DNA from: JAICYJ01 sp035695105
GTDB taxonomy: Bacteria; Actinomycetota; Thermoleophilia; Gaiellales; JAICJC01
DNA: 64,000 bases
Direction: 5' to 3'
Assembly (NCBI GenBank): GCA_035695105.1
Contig: DASSEV010000053.1
Coordinates: 39,151-103,150, forward strand
Shown here: positions 58,697 through 64,000 of the stretch, piece after piece
Numbering within the stretch: position 1 is the stretch's first letter
Layout of the letters: every line of letters begins with the position of its first letter
Program-made: the position numbers and the translations under genes
The notes under the pieces: model-generated
What the model was told of the DNA's origin: nothing
Database searches by the model: none
What the model saw: the letters and a program-made list of their open reading frames with translations, nothing else

Positions 58697-58736
58697 GGCT
58701 CGCGCCACCCGCTACTATCGGTCACGAGGTCTATAA

Positions 58737-59435
58737 GTGGCCAACGGCTCAACCGTGAAGGTGGCCGCCGATGTGGCGGCGTTCGCGTTCCTCGACGGGG
58801 CGATGCAGGTGCTGCTGGTGCGCCGTCGCTACGACCCGTACGAGAGCTACTGGGCGCTGCCCGGAGGAGGCCTCGACACGGGCGAGACCCTGGAGCAGGC
58901 CGCCGTCCGCGAGCTCCGCGAGGAGACCGGCGTATCCGACGTCTTCATGGAGCAGCTGGCGACGTTCTCGGAGCTCGATCGCGACCCGCGCGGCCGCGTC
59001 ATCTCCTGCTGCTACCTGGCGCTGGTGGACGGCGCGCGGGTGACCCTCCGTCCGGGCTCCGACGCGCGCGAGGCGGCATGGCGCCCGCTCGAGGAGCTGC
59101 TCGGCGAGATCGAGGGCGGGCCGGTGCTCGCGTTTGACCACGACCGCATCCTTCAGTACGCCCGCCAGCGGCTGGCCTACAAGCTCGAATACCAGAACGT
59201 GGCCTGGAGCATGCTGCCCGACCGGTTCACCATGAGCGAGCTGCGCCACGTCTACGAGGCGGGCATCGGGCGCGCGTTCGAGCCGAACAACTTCCGGCGG
59301 ATCGCGCTCGGCTGGGGCGTGCTCGCCGAGGCCGGAGAACGACCGACCGGGGGGCGGCCGGCGACGCTCTACAGGTTCGCCGAGCGCCGCCCGCTGATCC
59401 TGGCCGAGAGTGCGCGCTACCGGAGGGCGACATGA
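58737..59435 (+). CDS. nrtR: NrtR-type Nudix/winged-helix regulator of NAD metabolism
   Basis: A 232-aa protein: Nudix domain (about 8-140) and a C-terminal winged helix (DRFTMSELRHVYEAGIGRAFEPNNFRRIALGWGVLAEAGE). This is the NrtR layout, in which ADP-ribose binding to the Nudix part lifts repression of NAD genes. The Nudix box (GGGLDTGETLEQAAVREL plus REETG) keeps its catalytic glutamates, so it may also hydrolyse ADP-ribose or NADH. It overlaps pncB by 4 nt, and nadE follows. Confidence 0.88.
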   Translation: MANGSTVKVAADVAAFAFLDGAMQVLLVRRRYDPYESYWALPGGGLDTGETLEQAAVRELREETGVSDVFMEQLATFSELDRDPRGRVISCCYLALVDGARVTLRPGSDAREAAWRPLEELLGEIEGGPVLAFDHDRILQYARQRLAYKLEYQNVAWSMLPDRFTMSELRHVYEAGIGRAFEPNNFRRIALGWGVLAEAGERPTGGRPATLYRFAERRPLILAESARYRRAT

Positions 59436-60742
59436 GGCCCTGCGTCCCACCCGAGCTGCTCACAGACCGCTACCAGCTGGCCATGGCCGCCTCGTATCTG
59501 GCGCAGGGCCGGGCCGACGACCGCGTGGCGTTCGAGCTGTTCGTCCGGGAGCTGCCGGAGCAGCGCGGCTATCTGCTCACGGCGGGGCTCGAGACCGCGC
59601 TTCGCTACCTGGAGGATCTGCACTTCGACGGGGACTCGCTTGAGTACCTGGAGCGGTCGCACACCTGCGAACGGCCGCTGCTCGACGTGCTCGCCGGCGT
59701 GCGGTTCGAGGGCGACATCGACGCGATGCCCGAGGGCACGGTCGCTTTCGCCAACGAGCCGATCCTGCGCATCGAGGGCCCGCGCCTGGTCTGCCAGCTG
59801 GCCGAGTCGTTCCTGCTCAACCTCATCAACTTCCAGACGCTGATCGCGACGAAGGCGGCCCGCATCGTGCAGGCCGCGGCCGGCCGTCCGGTGGTCGACT
59901 TCGGCTTCCGGCGCGCGCACGGGGGCGAGGCGGGCGTGCTGGCCGCGCGCAGCTCGTACATCGGCGGCGTGATCGCCACGGCGACGGTGGCAGCCGGCTA
60001 CGAGTGGGGGATTCCGACGACGGGGACGATGTCCCACAGCTACGTGATGGGGTTCCCGTCCGAGCTCGACGCCTACTGCGCGTTCCTGCGTGACCAGCCG
60101 GTGCGCCCGACCCTGCTGATCGACACCTACGAGACCATCCACGGCGCTCGTCTGGCGGCTCAGGCGGCGTCCACCACCGGCATCGCACCGGCCGCGGTTC
60201 GGCTCGACTCGGGCGACGTCGACGAGCTGTCGCGGGAGGTCCGCGCGGTGCTCGACGAGGCGGGTCTCGATGCGACCGGCATCTTCTGCTCGGGCGATCT
60301 CGACGAGTACCGGATCGCGGAGCTGGTCGGACGCGGTGCCCCGATCGACGGGTTCGGCGCGGGCACGCGGCTGGTCACCGGCGGAGACGTCTCGGCGCTG
60401 GGCGGCGTCTACAAGCTGGTGGAGAGCGCCGGCCGTCCGGTGATGAAGCGCTCGTCCCGCAAGGCGACGCTGCCCGGCCGGCACCAGGTCTTCCGGTCTG
60501 AGGCCGGCGACGTGATCGGGCTGGCCGGCGAGCCGCTTGACGGAACGCCGCTCCTGCAGCCCGTCATGCGCGACGGCGGGAGGCCGGCGGAGGCGCCGCC
60601 GCTGGACGACATCCGCGACCGCGCGCGCACCGAGGTAGCGGCCCAGCCGGAGCGGGTGCGTGCGCTGCGCGATCCGGCTACCGTGCGGCCGTCGCTCTCG
60701 GCGGCCGTCGAGGCGTTGCGGAGCGAGCTGACACATGCCTGA
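59432..60742 (+). CDS. pncB: Nicotinate phosphoribosyltransferase
   Basis: A 436-aa NAD salvage enzyme that joins nicotinate to PRPP (ATP-assisted). Opening LTDRYQLAMAASYLAQGRADDRVAFELFVRELPEQRGYLLTAGLE matches PncB; DFGFRRAHGGEAGVLAARSSYIGG and VRLDSGDVDELSREVR hold phosphate- and PRPP-binding residues. Start overlaps nrtR stop (ATGA); end overlaps nadE by 8 nt. Confidence 0.92.
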   Translation: MRPCVPPELLTDRYQLAMAASYLAQGRADDRVAFELFVRELPEQRGYLLTAGLETALRYLEDLHFDGDSLEYLERSHTCERPLLDVLAGVRFEGDIDAMPEGTVAFANEPILRIEGPRLVCQLAESFLLNLINFQTLIATKAARIVQAAAGRPVVDFGFRRAHGGEAGVLAARSSYIGGVIATATVAAGYEWGIPTTGTMSHSYVMGFPSELDAYCAFLRDQPVRPTLLIDTYETIHGARLAAQAASTTGIAPAAVRLDSGDVDELSREVRAVLDEAGLDATGIFCSGDLDEYRIAELVGRGAPIDGFGAGTRLVTGGDVSALGGVYKLVESAGRPVMKRSSRKATLPGRHQVFRSEAGDVIGLAGEPLDGTPLLQPVMRDGGRPAEAPPLDDIRDRARTEVAAQPERVRALRDPATVRPSLSAAVEALRSELTHA

Positions 60743-61547
60743 CGGACATGCTGACATCGGGAACCTCCTGCGCGGCCGGGAGCAGCTCGAGCCGCTGCTC
60801 GCCGACAAGGTCGAGCGGCTGCGCGACACGGTCACCGGCGCCGGGTTCTCGCGGGCGGTGATCGGGCTGTCGGGAGGAGTCGACTCGGCGCTCTCGCTGG
60901 CCATCGCCGCAGAGGCGCTCGGGTCCGAGAACATCACCGCCATCACGCTGCCTTCGCGGCACACCGACCAGGTGCACGTCGACGACGCCCGCGCCTGCGC
61001 CGAGGCGGCCGGCCTGCCGGAGGAGAACTTCCTGACCGCCTCGATCGAGCCGATCCTGGATGGCATCGTGACGGCCCGGCCGACGGTACCCGACGCGCCG
61101 ATGCGCTTTGGCAACGCGAGCGCCCGGGCTCGGATGATCATGATCTACGACCTCGGCCAGGAGCGGGGCGGGCTGGTGCTCGGCACAGAGAACCGCAGCG
61201 AGTACTACCTCGGCTACTTTACCCGGTTCGGGGACGCCGCCTCGGACGTCGAGCCGATCTGGGATCTCTACAAGACCGAGGTGAAGGTCGCCGCCGAGTT
61301 GATGGGGCAGCCCGAGTCCGTGCTCGTCAAGCACCCGACTGCGGGGCTCTGGGGCGGGCAGACCGACGAGGACGAGCTCGGGTTCACCTACCGCGATGCC
61401 GACCTGGCTATCGTCTGCCTCGAGGAGCTGAAGCTCGACGTCGACGCGGCCGCGGAGCGAAGCGGCGTCGAACGCGAGGTGGTCGCCCGGGTCAAGGCGC
61501 GGGTCGACTCGGTGGCGTGGAAGCACCGGGTCCCCTACGTGCTGTGA
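60735..61547 (+). CDS. nadE: NH3-dependent NAD+ synthetase
   Basis: A 270-aa enzyme that amidates nicotinate adenine dinucleotide to NAD+. ATP-pyrophosphatase loop GLSGGVDSALSLA, LPSRHTDQVHVDDA, GTENRSEYYLGYFTRFGD and PTAGLWGGQTDEDELG are all typical of the short, ammonia-using form; there is no glutaminase domain. Final step for the salvaged nicotinate made by PncB. Coupled to pncB by an 8-nt overlap and to the VOC gene by GTGA. Confidence 0.92.
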   Translation: MPDGHADIGNLLRGREQLEPLLADKVERLRDTVTGAGFSRAVIGLSGGVDSALSLAIAAEALGSENITAITLPSRHTDQVHVDDARACAEAAGLPEENFLTASIEPILDGIVTARPTVPDAPMRFGNASARARMIMIYDLGQERGGLVLGTENRSEYYLGYFTRFGDAASDVEPIWDLYKTEVKVAAELMGQPESVLVKHPTAGLWGGQTDEDELGFTYRDADLAIVCLEELKLDVDAAAERSGVEREVVARVKARVDSVAWKHRVPYVL

Positions 61548-61945
61548 GGCTCGACCTCGACCACACGGTCGTCACGATCTCCGACTGGGAGCGGTCGAAC
61601 GCCTTCTACCGCGACGTGCTGGGCGCCGAGATCGTGCCGCGCGGGCCGGTGTTCGCCTACCGGTTCGGCAACGCCCAGCTGAACGTGCACGGGCCGGGAT
61701 TCGACGCCTACCCGGTGCCCGACGGGCCGACGCCGGCGGGAGGCAGCGACCTCTGCTTCGTCTGGCCGGGGACGCCCGAGTCGGCGGTCGAGCACCTGCG
61801 CTCGCACGGCGTCGAGATCATCGAGGGCCCGGTAGCGCGCGACGGCGCGCGCGGCACGGGGACGAGCGTCTACTTCCACGATCCGGACGGCACCCTGCTC
61901 GAGCTGATCAGCTATGCGACGGGCGGAGAACCGGGTCCGGCCTGA
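61544..61945 (+). CDS. VOC superfamily protein, NAD operon
   Basis: A 133-aa single-domain VOC protein: LDHTVVTISDWERSNAFYRDVLGAEIVPRG and GTSVYFHDPDGTLLELISY, which are the two half-sites with His (LDHTV) and Glu (LLELI) metal ligands as in virulence-protein/glyoxalase-like members. GTG start overlaps nadE stop. Why it is coupled to NAD synthesis is unknown. Confidence 0.78.
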   Translation: MRLDLDHTVVTISDWERSNAFYRDVLGAEIVPRGPVFAYRFGNAQLNVHGPGFDAYPVPDGPTPAGGSDLCFVWPGTPESAVEHLRSHGVEIIEGPVARDGARGTGTSVYFHDPDGTLLELISYATGGEPGPA

Positions 61946-61961
61946 GGCCGGCCGGAGAACG

Positions 61962-61991
61962 ATCGAGGGCCCTCCGTGGAGGGCCCTCGAT
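61962..61991. terminator. Strong hairpin between convergent genes
   Basis: ATCGAGGGCCCTCC, two bases, GGAGGGCCCTCGAT: a perfect 14-bp stem between the VOC gene (ends 61945) and the sigma factor gene (ends 62013). Acts for both directions. Confidence 0.85.
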
Positions 61992-62012
61992 GTGGCTTCG
62001 TACCTGTGACTG

Positions 62013-63056
62013 CTACGCGGCGCGCAGCGGCTGCATGTCGGCGGACGCGGCCAGCTCGCGCAGCGCCTCGGCCTCCAGCTGGCGCACCCGCTCGCGGGTG
62101 AGCCCGACGATCCGCCCGATCTCCTCGAGGTTGCGCGGGTCGTTGCCGTCGAGGCCGAACCGCAGCTCCAGGATCAGGCGCTTGCGCTCGCCCAGGCGGG
62201 CCAGCCCCTCGCGCAGCTTCTCGTGCCGCAGCTGCGCCTCGGCCAGCTCCTCCGGGTTGCCGGCGTCCGGATCGGCGATCATGTCGCCCAGCTCGGAGTC
62301 GCCGTCCTCGCCCACCGGCTCGTGCATCGAGACGGTCTTGCGGGCCAGGCTGAGCGTCTCGGCCACCGCGTCGACGGTCAGCTCAGCCGCCTTCGCGATC
62401 TCCTCGTCGGTCGGCTCGCGTCCGAGGCTCGCCTCCAGCGACCGGCGCGAGCGCTCGATCGCGCGCAGGCGGTCGGAGACGTGGACGGGCAGGCGGATCG
62501 TGCGACCGCTGTTGGCGATCGACCGCTGCACCGCCTGGCGGATCCACCACGTCGCGTAGGTGGAGAACTTGAGGTCGCGCCGCCAGTCGAACTTCTCGAC
62601 CGCTCGGTTCAGCCCCAGCACGCCCTCCTGGATCAGGTCGAGGAACGGCACGCCCTGGCCGCGGTACTGCTTCGCGATCGACACCACAAGGCGCAGGTTG
62701 GACTCGATCATCCGGCGCTTGGCGATTAGGTCGCCGCTCTCGATGGCCTTGGCCAGCTGCACCTCTTCGTCCTTGGTCAGCAGCGGGTAGCGGCCGGCCT
62801 GGCGCAGGAACAGATCAAGGCTGTTGGTCGTCGCGATCTCGACGTCGACCACCTCGACGCGCTCCTCCGGCGCCGGCGGCTCGACGATGTCGACCCCGAG
62901 GCTCGCCAGCTCGTCGCGAAGCGCCTGGATGTCGTCCGCATCGAGGTCGATCTCCTGGGCCAGCCCGAGCAGCTCGTCCTCGTACAGCACTCCGCGCTCC
63001 TGGCCGAGCTCGACAAGGAGCCGGGCTTCCGGCTCGATGACGACCTGGTCAGTCAT
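62013..63056 (-). CDS. Primary-type RNA polymerase sigma factor (RpoD/SigA family)
   Basis: A 347-aa sigma-70 factor: region 1.2 (TTNSLDLFLRQAGRYPLLTKDEEVQL), regions 2.1-2.4 (NLRLVVSIAKQYRGQGVPFLDLIQEGVLGLNRAVEKF and KFSTYATWWIRQAVQRSI), region 3 and region 4.2 (EEIGRIVGLTRERVRQLEAEALREL). There is no long N-terminal region 1.1, so a compact group 1 or a group 2 factor are both possible. ATG 63056 has GAGGAG 8 nt upstream; a GTG six codons earlier is the alternative. Confidence 0.9.
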   Translation of the reverse strand: MTDQVVIEPEARLLVELGQERGVLYEDELLGLAQEIDLDADDIQALRDELASLGVDIVEPPAPEERVEVVDVEIATTNSLDLFLRQAGRYPLLTKDEEVQLAKAIESGDLIAKRRMIESNLRLVVSIAKQYRGQGVPFLDLIQEGVLGLNRAVEKFDWRRDLKFSTYATWWIRQAVQRSIANSGRTIRLPVHVSDRLRAIERSRRSLEASLGREPTDEEIAKAAELTVDAVAETLSLARKTVSMHEPVGEDGDSELGDMIADPDAGNPEELAEAQLRHEKLREGLARLGERKRLILELRFGLDGNDPRNLEEIGRIVGLTRERVRQLEAEALRELAASADMQPLRAA

Positions 63057-63377
63057 TCGAATCTCCTCGCTCACGTGTTCAAGGCAAGCCGTGCCCCGGC
63101 CGCCGTGTTCTCTGAAACGTTCGTGCTTGGGACGCTATTCCCGTCCGCGGCCGGTTCAGGTTCTACGCCGGACCGGTTGAGGCCGGATTAAGCGTCGCTG
63201 TTCATCATCGACCACTCTTCGGATAGACCCCGCTCCCATCCCGGGCCCGTCTTCACCGTACGCTCTACGACGAATCCGAGGAATCCCCGGTTTGAGGTGA
63301 TCGTAGGCCCAATATATCCCCCTCAGCCCGCGGTGAATAGGGGGTTCGAACGGCCCGAACGCAGTTCTTACGCCGTC
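63057..63377. other. Intergenic region between sigma factor and NlpC/P60 gene
   Basis: About 321 bp with no gene I can support. It must hold the sigma factor promoter (minus strand) and the 3' end of the peptidoglycan hydrolase message. It is relatively AT-rich (AATATATCC near 63310). I see no convincing terminator hairpin or known riboswitch. Confidence 0.5.
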
Positions 63378-64000
63378 TTAACCTGAGATTCGCACGGCGC
63401 CGTCGTAGGCCGACGAGTACCAGGGATCGTTCAGGTTCCCATACTGGACAACGGTGCCGGTGTGCGGCGCGTGGATGAAGACGCCCCCGCCGATGTAGAT
63501 GCCGACGTGGTCGAGGTTGTAGAAGAAGACCAGGTCGCCGGGCGCGAGGTCGCTGCGCGATACGTGGGCGCCGGAGCTCCAGAGGGAGACGGTGTAGTGG
63601 GGCAGCGGCACGCCGAGCTGGCCGTACACGTAGACCACCAGTCCGGAGCAGTCGAACCCCGACGGGGACGCGCCTCCCCAGACGTAGGGCACGCCCAGGT
63701 ACTGCTGCGCGAGCGCGGCCGCCTGCTGGCCGAGCGTCCCCGCCGGCGGTGGGTTGTAGCTGCCACCGCCGCTCCCGCCGCTGCTACCGCCGCCGCCACC
63801 GCTGTCACCCGTACTGCCGCCGCCGCCACCGCTCGACTCCTGCTGCTGTTGCTGCTGAGCGACCGCAGCCGCCTGGCGGGCGGCCGCAGCGGCGCGTGCG
63901 GCGTCACGGCGCGCGATCTCCCGGCGGAGGCTGCCCTTCACGCTTGCGAGCAGCTGCTGGCGCTGGTTGAGCTGCGACTCGATCGCGGCCTTCTGGGCCC
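63378..64000 (-). CDS. NlpC/P60 peptidoglycan endopeptidase, C-terminal part
   Basis: The 5' end lies beyond the window. The visible part has an Ala/Arg/Gln-rich coiled coil, a long Gly/Ser linker, and an NlpC/P60 domain: catalytic Cys in SGFDCSGLVVYVYGQLG, His in LDHVGIYIGGG and a third residue in FIHAPHTG. These enzymes cut D-Glu/meso-DAP bonds in cell-wall stem peptides (RipA/PcsB type). The coiled coil probably binds FtsX or keeps the enzyme inactive. An internal GTG (63941) is not the true start because the frame stays open to the edge. Confidence 0.88.
   Translation of the reverse strand, partial: AQKAAIESQLNQRQQLLASVKGSLRREIARRDAARAAAAARQAAAVAQQQQQQESSGGGGGSTGDSGGGGGSSGGSGGGSYNPPPAGTLGQQAAALAQQYLGVPYVWGGASPSGFDCSGLVVYVYGQLGVPLPHYTVSLWSSGAHVSRSDLAPGDLVFFYNLDHVGIYIGGGVFIHAPHTGTVVQYGNLNDPWYSSAYDGAVRISG

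Noticed and set aside
63343..63351. GGTTCGAAC, a T-loop-like tRNA signal
   Set aside because: No matching acceptor, D-arm or anticodon stem can be drawn on either strand around it.
1..64000. CRISPR arrays, insertion sequences, prophage or rRNA genes
   Set aside because: No regularly spaced direct repeats, transposase/integrase motifs, phage genes or rRNA-like sequence were seen on either strand.

Overview
The window is GC-rich, densely packed chromosomal DNA (start codons ATG, GTG and some TTG; many 4-nt ATGA/GTGA gene overlaps). Gene content points to a high-GC Gram-positive bacterium of the Actinobacteria. A deep lineage such as the Thermoleophilia (Gaiellales/Solirubrobacterales type) is my best guess, from a fused PafB-PafC regulator, a Tad/Flp pilus locus with no outer-membrane parts, System I cytochrome c maturation with a CxxxY-type CcmE, a GNAT-first acyl-CoA synthetase and a queuosine reductase. 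This placement is inference. I saw no rRNA, tRNA, insertion sequence, prophage or CRISPR array; the window looks like ordinary core chromosome.

Layout. 1-3.9 kb: end of an oligopeptide-type ABC ATPase, a small membrane protein, and a divergent zinc-uptake module (znuA against zur-znuC-znuB) with a candidate Zur box between. 3.9-12.6 kb: GNAT/acyl-CoA synthetase with an alcohol dehydrogenase, an amino-acid antiporter, a VOC protein, a PilZ protein, a LysE exporter and a chromate transporter. 12.6-17 kb: ccmE-ccmF-ccmI-like genes, pspA and a membrane protein. 17-24 kb: radical SAM protein, hpt, a nuclease-like protein, then a tightly coupled operon of metallophosphoesterase, cyclic 2,3-diphosphoglycerate synthetase-like protein, 2-phosphoglycerate kinase-like protein, glpX, a Rho_N/enoyl-CoA hydratase fusion and a SufT/PaaD-like protein. 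24-33 kb: quinone reductase, lipoprotein, a large fibronectin-III secreted protein, bioY, queG, and the DNA-damage pair pafBC/dinB, transcribed divergently. 33-45 kb: histone-deacetylase-like enzyme, a ThDP enzyme with an aldehyde dehydrogenase, an orphan Flp pilin, a serine hydrolase, dodecin, dehydrogenase-RidA pair, FHA and other small proteins. 45.7-52.9 kb: a two-component system translationally coupled to a Tad/Flp pilus assembly operon ending in a pilin gene. 52.6-58.7 kb: maoC-fabG, a six-PAS diguanylate cyclase, a 29-aa membrane peptide and another aldehyde dehydrogenase. 58.7-64 kb: NAD operon nrtR-pncB-nadE-VOC, a primary-type sigma factor, and the C-terminal part of an NlpC/P60 peptidoglycan hydrolase.

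Three themes join genes. First, the 18.8-21.8 kb operon looks able to convert 2-phosphoglycerate to cyclic 2,3-diphosphoglycerate, a solute best known from thermophilic methanogens; this is the most interesting metabolic signal. Second, c-di-GMP signalling (PilZ, GGDEF) and surface pili (tad operon, orphan pilin) occur together. Third, many genes carry a TANNNT -10 hexamer only 5-8 nt before the start codon, which predicts leaderless mRNAs and helps to choose starts.
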